From: Monosporascus cannonballus
Lineage: Eukaryota; Ascomycota; Sordariomycetes; Xylariales
DNA length: 64,000 nt
NCBI GenBank assembly: GCA_004154925.1
Contig: QJNS01000031.1
Coordinates: 310,001-374,000 of the forward strand
Reading direction: 5' to 3'
The notes below the pieces were generated by a model. That model saw nothing but the letters and a program-made list of their open reading frames with translations, ran no database searches and had not been told where the DNA came from. This document shows, piece after piece, positions 11,501 to 22,758 of the stretch. The stretch's first letter is position 1. Each line of letters opens with the position of its first letter. Position numbers and translations under genes: made by a program.

Positions 11501-14500
11501 TTCGCCACTGTAGAGAGGCTTCTCTCTCACTACCCTGAAGCCGAGACCCAGATCATTAACGCCCAAGATGTCCAGCATTTTATCCTTCTCTGCCAGCGCC
11601 GTGGCCAGAAGCCCGTCACATTTGTCCCAGCCCTTGACGAGAACTTTGAGTTCTTTTTCAAAAAAGATTCTCTGTGGCAATCCGAGGACCTCGATGCCGT
11701 GATGGATCAGGACGTCGAGCGGACCTGCATTCTCCAGGGTCCAATGGCTGTCAAATTTTCGACTGTCATGGACGAGCCTATCAAGGACATCCTTGATAGC
11801 ATCCACAATTCTAACATTGCCAGCCTCACGCAGGATGTGTACGGCGGCAATGCTGAAGCCATCCCGATTATCGAATACTTCGGAGGCAAGCTCGTCGACC
11901 CGGAGATTCCCCTGGATATCGAAGGCCTCACTGTGTCATATGACAACCAGAAGAACACCTACCGCCTCTCGTCGTCTCCAAATGTGGCATTGCCCTCAGT
12001 CGACTCGTGGCTTTCCCTTCTCGCGGGCCCGAATCGTTCTTGGAGGCACGCACTATTCACTTCTGACGTCATCGTCCAAGGGCAGAAGTATCAGACTAAC
12101 CCTATGAAGAGGGTGTTCGCCCCTGTTCGAGGGCTTTTTGTCGAGATCCATTATCCCAACGACCCAAGCAAGACTTCCATCATTGTCCGAGAACAGCCAA
12201 GACATAATAAATACGAGGATGTTGTTGAGGCCAAATTGGATAGCAACGGCATCATCGCTATCAACTTAATCAAGGAGACTACTGCCCTTGGTAAGCCTGT
12301 CTCCTTGCCTCTCTGGTTCACCTACAAACCCGAGGCTGGCTACGCCCCCATCCATGAGGTTATGGAGGGCCGCAACGATCGAATCAAGGAGTTCTACTGG
12401 CGTGCATGGTTCGGTGATGACGAATTCGACCTTGATACACCTGTTACGAGCAGGTTTGACGGTGGAGAGACCACGATCACTAGCGAGGACATCAATGACT
12501 TCGTGCACGCCGTTGGAAATACTGGCGAGGCTTTCGTTGACCGACCCGGCAAGGTGATGTACGCACCCATGGACTTCGCGATTGTTGTCGGATGGAAAGC
12601 CATCACGAAGCCGATCTTCCCCCGCCAGATCGACGGCGACTTGCTTAAGCTTGTCCATCTGTCTAATGGTTTCCGGATGCTGCCCGGTGCCGAGCCTCTC
12701 AAGAAGGGTGACCACGTCAAGACAACAGCCCGCATCAATGCTGTCATTAATCAAGAGTCCGGTAAGATGGTCGAGGTCTGCGGTACCATCCATAGAGACG
12801 GTAAGGCCGTTATGGAGGTCACCTCGCAGTTCTTGTACCGGGGTACATACACCGACTTTGAGAACACCTTCCAACGCAAGGTAGAGGCACCCGTGCAAGT
12901 CCACCTTGCCACAACCAAGGATGTTGCTATATTGAAGTCCAAGGATTGGATCCAGCTTGACAAGGATGACAGCGAGCTCCTCGGCCAAACGCTAACGTTC
13001 CACTTGCAAAGCTTTGTTAAGAATAAGAATAAGACCCTCTTCAGCAGCGTCACCACGCGTGGCCATGTCGAGCTCGAGCTTCCCACGAAGGAGATAATTC
13101 AGGTCGCGACTGTCGACTACGAGGCCGGTGTCTCTTACGGAAACCCCGTCCTTGACTACCTCGAGCGCTTCGGCACTTCGATTGAGCAGCCCGTCAACTT
13201 CGAAAACGCCATTCCTCTTAATGGCAAGACGCCCCTGCAGCTGAAGGCCCCTGCCTCGAACGAGAACTATGCCAAGGTCTCTGGTGACTACAACCCTATC
13301 CACGTCTCGCGGGTCTTCGCTAGCTATGCCAACCTGCCGGGAACTATCACCCATGGCATGTACTCAAGTGCTGCTGTGCGCAAATTAGTGGAAACTTGGG
13401 CTGCCGACAACAACGTCGCACGTGTCCGCAGCTTCCAGGCGTCGTTGGTTGGTATGGTACTTCCCAATGATGACATCCAGGTCCGACTCCAGCATGTCGG
13501 CATGGTGGGTGGCCGCAAAATCGTAAAGGTCGAGGCTAGCAACAAGGAGACTGAAGAGAAGGTTCTCCTGGGTGAGGCCGAAATCGATCAGCCGGTGACC
13601 GCATATGTCTTTACTGGCCAAGGTTCCCAAGAACAGGGCATGGGCATGGATCTATACGCCAGCAGCCCGGTTGCCCGGGAGGTTTGGGATAGAGCCGACA
13701 AGTATCTCTTGGACAACTATGGTATGATCTCCTTCCCTCGATTGATAACCGCAAAGCTAACCGCTTGCTAGGCTTCTCTATCCTAGATATCGTCCGGAAT
13801 AACCCCAAGGAACTCACGGTTCATTTCGGCGGGGCCCGCGGCAAGGCCATCCGGGAGAACTACATCACCATGACCTTCGAGACCGTCGCAGCCGACGGAA
13901 CCCTCAAGTCAGAGCGTATCTTCAAGGACATCACTGAGAAGACCAGGTCGTACACCTACAAGTCCCCCACGGGCCTCCTATCGGCGACGCAATTTACCCA
14001 GCCGGCCCTCACACTCACGGAGAAGGCCAGCTTCGAGGACATGAAGGCTAAGGGGCTCGTCTCGAAGGAGGCTACCTTCGCCGGTCACTCCCTCGGCGAG
14101 TATTCCGCCCTGACCGCCATGGCCAACGTCATGCCTATTGAGTCCCTGGTGTCGGTCGTGTTCTACCGCGGTCTGACTATGCAGGTGGCTGTCGAGCGAG
14201 ACGAACAAGGCCGATCCAACTATTCCATGTGTGCTGTCAACCCCAGTCGTATCTCGAAGACATTCGATGAGGAAGCTCTTCGCTTTGTCACCGCAAATAT
14301 CTCCGAGGAGACTGGCTGGCTGTTGGAAATCGTCAACCTGAACATCGCCAACATGCAGTACGTCTGCGCAGGTGACCTGCGTGCTCTCGACACCCTCACA
14401 AGTGTTATGAACTTCCTGAAGGTTCAAAAGGTTGACATCGTCCAACTGAAGAAGGATCTCAGCCCAGATAAGGTGAAGGAGCACCTCGTAGAGATCATCA

Positions 14501-14880
14501 GGGGTTGCAAGCAGCAGGCTGAGGCCAAGCCTCAACCTATTGATCTCCAGAGAGGATTCGCTACGGTCCCTCTCAAGGGCATCGATGTACCTTTCCATTC
14601 CTCCTTCTTGCGCTCGGGCGTCAAGCCCTTCCGATCCTTCATTCTAAAGAAGATTAACAAGACCACGATCGCCCCCGCCCTACTGATCGGGAAGTACATT
14701 CCCAACGTCACTGCACGGCCATTTGAGCTTACCAAGGAGTACTTCCAAGACGTGTATAAGCTCACTGGTTCGCCTAAGATTGCCAACATTCTGCAGAACT
14801 GGGAGAAGTACCAGGACGATACCCCAACAGTCAATGGCACCAACGGTTTCCCTGAAGAAATCCAGGTCAATGGTCAATAG
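8525..14880 (+). CDS. FAS1: Fatty acid synthase beta subunit
   Basis: This is the beta chain of the fungal alpha6beta6 fatty acid synthase. It loads acetyl and malonyl groups, dehydrates and reduces the acyl intermediates, and releases the product to CoA. Exons 8525-13721 and 13772-14880 give 2101 residues, the normal family length. Domains in order are acetyltransferase with GHSQG (Ser288), an FMN-dependent enoyl reductase starting near [12 protein letters not shown] (about residue 600) with [10 protein letters not shown] (His754/755), a MaoC-like dehydratase with GDYNPIHVS (Asp1588, His1593), and malonyl/palmitoyl transferase with [10 protein letters not shown] (Ser1839). The ATG at 8525 gives the conserved N-terminus with GPQTG and STPR. 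No damage was seen. It pairs with the divergent alpha gene, with which it assembles in the cytosol. Confidence 0.98.
13722..13771 (+). other. Intron of the FAS beta gene
   Basis: This is a 50-bp intron with donor GTATGA, branch GCTAAC (13756-13761) and acceptor CTAG ending at 13771. It splits a Gly codon. Splicing joins the LLDNYG and FSILDIV segments at the start of the malonyl/palmitoyl transferase region. Reading through it gives a stop after a few codons. Confidence 0.95.
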
Positions 14881-16895
14881 ACGCCGTTACATTAGACATG
14901 AGCGATGATAGATGCATGTTTGGGTCGGGAAAGGGGTCTCAAGTTTACTAGATATGAGAGGAACGAGATTCATGTACATTGTTGTCTAACCTTGGTCGAG
15001 CTATGGCCATGCTCCTGCATCGGCGTTCTGGGCTTGGGAATGCTCCGTTTGTTTTCATATTACCCCTCATAGATTTAAAGTGGCTTTAGCAGTTAGAAAG
15101 AAGTAGATATCCGACAAGTTCAATTCATTCTGTGTTGAGTAGTCTTAGTGTCTCGCCCTGCGGGAGTCCACTTCTACCCAACCACTCTTTAGATCGAGCT
15201 GCCACTTAGACATCACGGTCATTCAACCTAAGCATGTATACCAGTTTTTGCAGCATGGTAATCTAGTAGTGCATTGATTTTGTGACTGTCGTCTACCTGG
15301 ACGGGTAGTTTCAACATGTCATTTCGGTATTAATGCCATCCCAGCGATAGGCCTTTTGCGGACCTAGGGGATCAGTAGTAGGACTTTAAGCATCCCGCTC
15401 GTAGGGACGGATGCCGTGGTTCCTTGTGCTTGTCGACCTGTTGCATTACCTTACCTTGTTAGGAGGGAAGGCAGACAGATGTGAGTGGGACAAGCGGGGG
15501 CGCAGATCTGATAGCCCGCGGCCTTGCTAATAATTAAGGGCCTGGGAGCGTCTTCTTGCTGCATCCGAGACAAACATACAGGCTTCTGCGAGAGCTGGTC
15601 TAGTTTGTGTATACCTCCGCAGAATCGCGGAGCGGTGACCGGGCGGCTCGATACGCTGGGCTGTTTTTTTGCCGGTATCTCTCCGCCGTCGTAGAATAGA
15701 ACTTGCCGAGCCTTCTTTCCCGCCTTCTCCATAGGCTTGTGACCTGTTTGGCGGATTCAAAGGAGTGTGGATGGTGGATGGGGGGAACCTGCCTACGGCT
15801 GCTCGAGCGCTCCATGACAGGGCCTCACGTTTCGCCGTCTCTACCGCAGAGTTCATGGGCGTGTGTTGGTGATCCCGAAAAGCTAAACTCATCGGTTATT
15901 AGCTGCATTTGGCAATTTGCTGGCCGTTAGCCCTTAAGTCGCCAAAGGCCCAAACCAGCCTACTTAGCCTACCTCATCTTCACAATACTACATTATTACC
16001 ATAATGACTGTTATACCAGCGCAAGCGCATGTAGCCCCGGTTATGTTATGTTCCCCGGAGGTCTAAGGGGCTGGCGGAAGGGTATCCATTAAGATACACG
16101 TCACATTTTCCGTCGTGGTCTCACAAAGTTGGTGGATAATCTGAATGGGCTGTGTCCAAATGCGGTTAGTGGCCAGAGCGTATATCTTTTTGGACCGGTG
16201 CGTTTAGCTGTTCTGGTATTGACCAGGTCTCTCGTTCGGTGGCAGTTGAACGTCGCACAGGGCAGAATGAGACACGAGCTGTGTTAAATGACGAGGTCGT
16301 CGAATTAAACACTGAACACTTGTAAGAGACTCAATCAGAGCGGCATCGGACCCATACATATTTACAACCGCTCGAGTAGCTTCGGCGCTTGAACAGGTGT
16401 CACAGATATACGAAGACTGACTCGCCGCTCGCAACCGGACACCAGAGTATATTACTACCAGGCGCCGATGCTATCGAGCTGGAGCGCTACTCAGGCGCAA
16501 AGGGCATCAGGCCGTTACTATAGCAGACTAATAGTAGTGTCTTACGCGAAGTACTTTCGCATATGGATCAGTCATCAATCCCCACCCGGCAACAGAAGTG
16601 AAGGCGGTCTACGGTAGACCCGTATTGAGCATCCGGGCTTATTGCAATGTTTCGGAGCCTGAATTGGTAGATCGGACGGTCCCGACGCCGATGCCACGGA
16701 CCCTAATGAAGTGGAGCATATCGCATCGTGTAGGATTTATGGGCCTGGCATTCGGCGCGTCGCGTCAACCCGGAATTTAGTAACGCTTCACCATCTTCCT
16801 TTAAGTTAGGCATCTACCGTTAAATTCACCCGTACCAACCCCATCATTCTAATAACAGCGCAATTTTTACAAGCCTATTCATACTCCATTTCATC
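14881..16895. other. Intergenic region between FAS1 and the RCC1-like gene
   Basis: About 2 kb of ordinary-composition DNA. It should hold the FAS1 3' untranslated region and the promoter of the RCC1-like gene. I found no tRNA, repeat or protein-like open frame that I can support. The open frames on both strands here overlap each other and look random. Confidence 0.6.
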
Positions 16896-18469
16896 ATGCC
16901 TGCTCCGAGGCGCTCACGCGGCGAAGATCCGGAGGCTGCCCAGAAGGCTCCCGCCGCTAAGAAGTCAAGAGTCGCCAATGGGGACGTGCCTGCGCCTGCG
17001 CCTCGGGGTCGCGGCCGACCGCGTCGCGCAGACGACGCGGCTCGGACGAGCGCCCCGCCGCCGGTTCTCAACACCAGGCCGTCGCAGAAGCTGGACATCT
17101 ATGTCTTCGGCGCAGGAGAGTTCGGCGAGCTCGGGCTAGGTAGCAAGAAGCACGAGGACAAGCGGCCGACGAACGTCAAACAGCCGCGCCTCAACCATCT
17201 CTTGTCCGCCGACAAGGTCGGCGTCGTGCAGATCGCCTGCGGTGGTATGCATAACATCGCGCTCACGCACGACAACAGGGTCTTGACCTGGGGTGTCAAC
17301 GACGACAAGGCCCTCGGCCGCGAGACGAACTGGGAGGGAGATGATGATGACGACGACGACGACGATGCGGGCCTGGACCCCCAGGAGAGCACTCCTGCTG
17401 AAGTTAACTTCGGTTCATTAGACAAGAAACCGAACTTTGTTCAAGTTGCTGCTACTAATTCGGCATCCTTCGCTTTGACTGACGATGGATACGTGTATGG
17501 ATGGGGCACATTTAGGGTATGGGTTCTTGGACAATATCCATACTAGGCTTCATTTACTAACATACTCGTCAGGGCTCTGACGGCATTTTTGGATTCAGTC
17601 CGGAGGTCGAGGTCCAAGCAAGGCCGGTTAAGGTTGCCGGACTTGAAAACATCACTACTCTAGCTGCTGGGTCCGATCACATGCTGGCACTCGACCGCGA
17701 TGGAAGAGTTCTCACATGGGGCAGCGGTGGTCAGTACCAGCTTGCCCGGAAACCCGTTTCAAGACATGGCGGGCCCAAGGCAACGCTACAACCCATGGTA
17801 TGCGGACGCTTCACGAAGGGCCGGCATGCTGTGAAGATCGCTGCTGGGGCCTACACCGGATTCTACATCGATAACCGCAGTAACGTCTGGTCTTGGGGTC
17901 TGAACAACTATTCACAGACCGGCCATTCCGACCAGGCAGGAAAGAGCAATGCCGTCGTGCCCGCCCCGACCGTAGTCCGCGCGTTCCAGAAGAAAGGCAT
18001 CATTCACATCGACGGCGGAGCGCACCATTCGCTAGCGTGCAGTTCCGAGGGCGAGTTGTTCACGTTCGGCCGAGTCGATGGGCATCAACTCGGGTTGAGG
18101 GAAGACGCGTTCAACGAGGAGAACACGATCTTCGACCCGGAAGGCCGACCACGCATCCTGAAGATCCCCACCGTCGTTCCAGGTAAGCAAGCACGCCCTC
18201 GCCTCTCCAAATACGGGGGCCGTGGTACTAACTCGCGCGGCACAGATGTCAAGGCTTCATTCGTCGCGTCCGGCAGCGACACGAGCATCGCCATCTCGCC
18301 CGACGGGAGGGGATACTCCTGGGGATTCTCGGAGAACTATCAGACTGGCCAAGCCACCAGGAAAGACGTCGAGGTTCCTACGCCCGTCGAGTCCGATGAC
18401 CTTGCGGGGAAGCGCCTCGTGTGGGCTGGCGTTGGTGGGCAGTATGGAATGGTGGCCTCAGAGCACTAA
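16896..18469 (+). CDS. RCC1-family Ran guanine-nucleotide exchange factor (Prp20/Pim1 type)
   Basis: This is a seven-bladed RCC1 beta-propeller protein, the nuclear chromatin-bound exchange factor that loads Ran with GTP and so drives nuclear transport and spindle assembly. Exons 16896-17516, 17573-18182 and 18246-18469 give 484 residues, close to yeast Prp20. Residues 1-60 are basic and disordered, with KKSR and RGRGRPRR (37-44), an AT-hook-like and nuclear-targeting patch. RCC1 repeats follow with the usual aromatic-G-x-G signatures, such as FGAGEFGELGLG (71-82), LTWGVNDDKALG, VYGWGTFR, LTWGSGGQYQLA, VWSWGLNNYSQTG, LFTFGRVDGHQLG and YSWGFSENYQTG. An insertion with nine Asp in a row lies in an early blade. 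The ATG at 16896 is the first in frame. A paralogous RCC1-domain protein is the main alternative. Confidence 0.93.
17517..17572 (+). other. Intron 1 of the RCC1-like gene
   Basis: A 56-bp phase-0 intron with donor GTATGG, branch TACTAAC (17555-17561) and acceptor GTCAG ending at 17572. Its length is not a multiple of three and the unspliced frame stops, so splicing is required to join the WGTFR and GSDGIFGF segments of one propeller blade. Confidence 0.93.
18183..18245 (+). other. Intron 2 of the RCC1-like gene
   Basis: A 63-bp intron with donor GTAAGC, branch TACTAAC (about 18226-18232) and acceptor CACAG ending at 18245. Splicing joins PTVVP to DVKASFVASGSDTSIA, which restores blade spacing. 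It is in frame and contains no stop, so a retained form would only insert 21 residues. Confidence 0.85.
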
Positions 18470-18801
18470 TCGTTCGAAGACTGCTATTAAAAGGTGCGCG
18501 GCAAGAGCTGGTTATGTATATACGAAGAAACAGCAGGGTTCCCTGGGATCGGCGGAAGTCCGATCCCCAACCACGGCCCCCTTGGCCCGTGACGGTTACG
18601 TAATCATCTAGAGATTATGCAGTCATATATTTTCCAAAAAGCACACTTAGCAAGGCTTAAATATGTCACGGCAACTGCTCGTTTTTACGAATATATTCTA
18701 ATTATTAATACATTGAAAACAGACAGCGACTTTGAAGATTTGTATGGGAAAATCCAGGTACGACGAGGGGATTGGGGGTTGATAAGGGGGTCGCCTTGGT
18801 T
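18470..18801. other. Downstream of the RCC1-like gene; no gene seen
   Basis: This holds the 3' end of the RCC1-like transcript. The rest is AT-leaning sequence with no supportable gene. Confidence 0.5.
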
Positions 18802-19371
18802 CTAAACGAACTTGCCAGCCATAGGGGAAGCAGGCCGCCGAAAATACAATCGAAGAACCTTAAGCTCCTCGCAATCCTGGGGCTCCGAAGTGACATATAT
18901 CTCTGTTTCATCGTCGAATGTTCCATCCCCGACCCAGATCGTCAGGTCCGTTATGTCAAGGTTAATTCCCCAGATTCAGGAATAACCAATCGCTGGATCA
19001 TCGACCACGAATTCGTTGACCCCTTATCGAACTAGAAATACCTATTTCTCGACGCCTTTGCAAGTTCCTAGGACTGCCGTATGGTTCTGTTTGGTGGAGC
19101 TTGTGGTTGCCGATCCAGAGTGAAGTTGAATCCCCTCAAAAACTTTGAGAATGTTGCTGACTGTCTCGTCATCTTCTGGTCTCAACCTGAGTGCCACTCC
19201 ATCAATGGCATCTGGAAGTATGAGGCTTCCTCGAGGCGCAGGATACTCCATGACAACAGGTGTTGTCTTCGTGAGTATTAGGAAAATAGACTTGTCTCGG
19301 AACTCGCCATGGATCCGGCGGAAGGTGCCCGTGTTGGCTAACTCGGAAGGGTATGCCACTTTGACCTTCAT
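18802..19371 (-). pseudogene. Degenerate small gene with three in-frame stops
   Basis: From the ATG at 19371 one reading frame stays protein-like for 189 codons to a TAG at 18804-18802, but it is broken by TAG (19044-19042), TAA (19026-19024) and TGA (18978-18976). Each stop is one C-to-T change from CAG, CAA or CGA. Text on both sides of the stops looks like one globular protein: the N-terminal part contains TPVVMEYPAPRGSLILP, and the C-terminal part contains DLTIWVGDGTFDDETEIYV. A TATATA box lies about 80 bp upstream on the minus strand. I do not recognise the family. No good GT-AG intron would remove the stops. It lies about 1.5 kb from the RIP-mutated block, so spill-over of RIP is the likely cause. 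Confidence 0.55.
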
Positions 19372-19534
19372 TCAGTCAACTAGAGGCAACTTTTGAGGTT
19401 CCGCAGAGGTACGCTTCCATCAACTGAAAAGCCAATTTATTTTGCGTAGATGTATATAAGAAGAAGGTTGTAGGACGGGAAGTCTGATGTTATAGCAGGC
19501 GACAGGAGTCCGGCTCTGGGCGAGTGATAGTAGG

Positions 19535-19972
19535 TTAGGCGGTGGCAGCAGCAATAATAGTACCGGCGGTTTCAGTCACGGTGGTAACCAAAATTTCGTT
19601 GGTCGGATAGTGAGCAGCGAAACAGTTGGCAACTGCGAGGGCAGTTTCAGCGGCGCCCTTAGCAATGGCACCAACAATGGCTTCTGCGTCCCCAGCTCGT
19701 GTGTTTTCAGCCGCGGCAGCAACAAGGCGGGCCCTTACAGCGGCAACCATAACAACCGCCCCAGAAGCAGTAGCGGTGATATATGCGTCGTCCGAGATAC
19801 CATCTCTAGGCAGACGCATGAATCCACTTCCAGCGACTAGGAGAGGGCGTAGACTATCATCATATGATTGGGGAGGGTCGGCCAAGTCTTACAAGGCTTG
19901 CCGATTTGGATCGTTATTTCTGGCTCGGCGCCTTGTTTTGCTTTTCAGCAAGGCTCGGAACGATCGCAACAT
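19535..19972 (-). CDS. Small alanine-rich hypothetical protein, possibly spliced or broken
   Basis: The ATG at 19972 starts a basic N-terminus (MLRSFRALLKSKTRRRAR), then an in-frame TAA falls at 19891-19889. The same frame resumes and stays open to 19535 with a regular, Ala/Val-rich, probably helical sequence (for example GDAEAIVGAIAKGAAETALA). There are three readings. One is a short intron from GTAAGA at 19892 to an in-phase AG: 39 nt (ending GATAG) or 66 nt (ending GGAAG), both keeping frame, giving about 123-132 residues. The second is a real nonsense mutation of CAA to TAA by RIP. The third is a later ATG (MRLPRD). Function is unknown. A TATA box upstream supports a genuine transcript. 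Confidence 0.5.
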
Positions 19973-20240
19973 GTTGTGATTAGCTGGGTTTAGGAAATGG
20001 AAAGGATCAACGTCATGCCTCTTCTGCTCGCCCTTGGTTCGTGTTGGGTAGGTCCTTGATTTGCAGAGTTTCCAATTCGACTTAAAAGATGTGTTGTAGG
20101 AGTAATGGAACGCTTGAAGTATGTGTGGCTGTATTGAAGTTGCTGAATCGATGGCGGAGCTGTTGCAGGAAATGGTCTTGGAATTTACCTGGCGCTATGG
20201 GTGCTAATCAACATACTCTAGCATTATGGAAGAAGCAGGG

Positions 20241-20250
20241 TTTATATATC
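20241..20250 (-). promoter_or_regulatory. TATA box of the small hypothetical gene
   Basis: The minus strand reads GATATATAAA here, about 270 bp upstream of the ATG at 19972. Two very short upstream frames lie between them. Spacing suits a leader of roughly 240 nt. Confidence 0.4.
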
Positions 20251-20760
20251 GAAGTGCAACACAGTTAAGGTTTACCAACTCATTAAATGCTTATAATTTA
20301 GTTTATAACCAACCTTGACAAAGGGATTACGATAACCGCTTTCAGTTGAAGTTAGAAAATAGCAATTATACGTATCTAGCAACTTAGATAAGTACTTATT
20401 GCAATATCGAACATGCGGCACGGAGTGCCTGCTAACTCATCCCAGTCCACCATTCCGTTCTCGGTTCTGCCACACCCGACCGCCTTGACGTCCCCTAGGC
20501 GCCGAGCTCTCCGTTTTGCCTTCCGTATGCGGCAGCCCGGACAACCGTCGAAGAAAACGGAACCGGTCGAAAGCCCCGGGCGTCTTATTTCCTCCTACTC
20601 CGTACGATACCGTCCTTCCTCCGCCCACCCCCCTCTTTTAATCCGTCCATTCCAATCCGGCCGTTACCTTAGCTTAACCGCCAAAAGCCTATTCCCTGGC
20701 CATAATCAAGGCCCTTAAAAAGGAATAGCTATTTCGACCACGGCGCCGCCGGGCATACTT
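20251..20760. other. Transition from gene-bearing to AT-rich DNA
   Basis: Composition is GC-rich from about 20.41 to 20.76 kb, with no supportable gene. It then falls abruptly into AT-rich DNA. The open frame at 20413-20718 has no recognisable content and is probably chance. Confidence 0.5.
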
Positions 20761-22370
20761 AAAGAAAAAAAAACGCTTACGATCCTTACGCCGCCAAGCG
20801 TACGGCGAAATTGGTCTTATTCCCCTTTTTTTCCATTCATTTAATATTATCGTATTTTTTTATATGATTTTTTCCAATTTTATATAATTTTTAAATAACA
20901 CAATTTACTAAGATCGTATTTAATATAACCGTTATTAACATTTACCAAATGCCTTTTGCATAATACCCTTGATTATTGTTTTCTAAAAAAGATAATAAAA
21001 TAAACGGCTTTAATATATTTCGAAAAATACCTATTACGGCTCGTCGATAATAAACTTTTCGTTATAAAAACATTCCAAAAAATATAACCGTTTATAGCAA
21101 AATAAAATAAAGTAAATAAATTCGCCGGTTCGCTTTTATTTACCTTTTCCTTTTTCGCTTTGCCGCCCGTTTAACTTACGGAATTTTTGTTAATTACTTA
21201 TAATATAAATTTTATAAAACCGTATTTATCGATAACCGAATTACATAGCTGCAATTTGTTACCTATTCCGAAACTGCCGATATTCAAGTTTTTTTCAAAT
21301 CGTTTTTACGTATCTACGCCGAGACGTTAGCGCAAAAACAAATTGTTCTAGGCCTTCAAAAATACGAATACAAACGCATAGTTAATTTAACGTTTACCGT
21401 AACAAAAATCTGGTAAAAATTGGTTACTTACGAGAAGCATTATGTTATGCGGCAGTATGGGCAAAATTTCCCATCTTAGGCCAATACCTGGAAATTAAGA
21501 TAGATTAGTAAGAAAAAAGGCAGCAAAAAAGAGCTAATATATTGTATCGTTAAAGTCGATATTTCTTTTCCTTATCTATCGCCCTAAAATATTTTGGTAA
21601 TTATCCTAGATATTGTACGGTTTAAACCTCTTTTATTATATAATAGATATTGGTTAAGCTAACGGGCGGGATCGGTTTAAAAACCGCCTTAACTTATAAA
21701 ATAATTAAAATAACATTTACGGATATTTACGTAATTTTTATAATTTTATAGTTGTATCCGGACGATATCCCGTATATACTTATTATACGGGTTTTATTTT
21801 ATGCGATTATATTTATAATTATTATTAAATGTTTTCGGCCGAATATCTTAAGGAATTTCAAATATTCATAATTTTAAATAACCGTTTTACGTAGTCCGGA
21901 AAACTACCGCTAAATCAAGATTATTATTTTAATCTAGATAAAAAAAATAAGATTAAGGAAACGTTTAAAACGAGCCGTTTACGAAATAGTAATTAATAAA
22001 TTATTTATCGGTAAAATGCTTTTTTGCCGCCTATTCCCGTTTTCTTAATTACCGTAATTAATAAAATTTATAAAATTCGTATCGATATTACGTTGATTCG
22101 TAATTACTTTTTTTTATCTCGCCAATATAATTCTTATACGGACGATTTAAAATTGCGTTTTTAAACCCAGCTTTAATAATATCGATAAAATATTCGACCG
22201 ATCTAACTTAAAATCGGTTAATTTCGTATAGCTAAGATAATAACGTAATATCTTATACTTGCGGATATTTTCGATTATTTATAAAACATTAAATAAACTA
22301 TGATATCGTACTTTTTTAATTTCCGGCTTCCGGACTTATTCCTGCCTATGTAGCTTACAGGTTAATGTAA
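20761..22370. repeat. AT-rich RIP-like sequence left of the first retrotransposon, unassigned
   Basis: The sequence is very rich in TA, and its remaining C residues are mostly followed by G, the look of RIP-mutated repeat DNA. I could not assign it to an element. It is the left flank of the 22371-35903 insertion and should have been continuous with sequence after 35908. Confidence 0.5.
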
Positions 22371-22758
22371 TGTGACGAGCTATGAGGTTTAACCAACTAT
22401 TAAACCTTAAGTCGACGGGTTTATGTTGGCAGGAGTATCGTGGGAATCTGAGCAATAAATATAGTAACGTATTATGTTTCGTAATACCAAAGGTGCTTTA
22501 GGTAACGAAGTATTATTGCAAGTTGAAGTTATCTAAACTATGGAATTAATAAGCGTATATATCCTTATTCCGTTAGTTGGATTATTATCCGTAAGTTGGT
22601 GATCCGGCTTACTGGCTTATTATTAATAAGTTGGCGATCCGGCTTACTGGCTTACCACCAGTAAGTTGGTGATCTATTACGTAACCTGATTTACATAGTT
22701 TTCTTAGCCTTTTTTACTACGACCGTTTTTGGAAGCCGTAATTTGTTAAGTCGTAATA
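22371..22758 (-). repeat. 3' LTR of the outer family-1 element
   Basis: A 388-bp partner of 35516-35903. On the plus strand it runs from TGTGACGAGC to TCGTAATA, where the final CA has mutated to TA. It contains about 2-3 units of a 35-bp tandem repeat around 22.59-22.68 kb. Confidence 0.9.

Noticed and set aside
9353..14598. Minus-strand open frames of up to 240 codons opposite FAS1
   Set aside because: They mirror the codon-biased FAS beta frame. None has recognisable domains.
18772..19035. Plus-strand 87-codon frame opposite the broken gene
   Set aside because: The minus-strand frame across the same bases is longer and more protein-like, so this looks like its shadow.
20413..20718. 101-codon frame in the GC-rich stretch before the AT block
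   Set aside because: Its composition is dominated by Pro, Arg and Ser with no motif. No promoter was evident.
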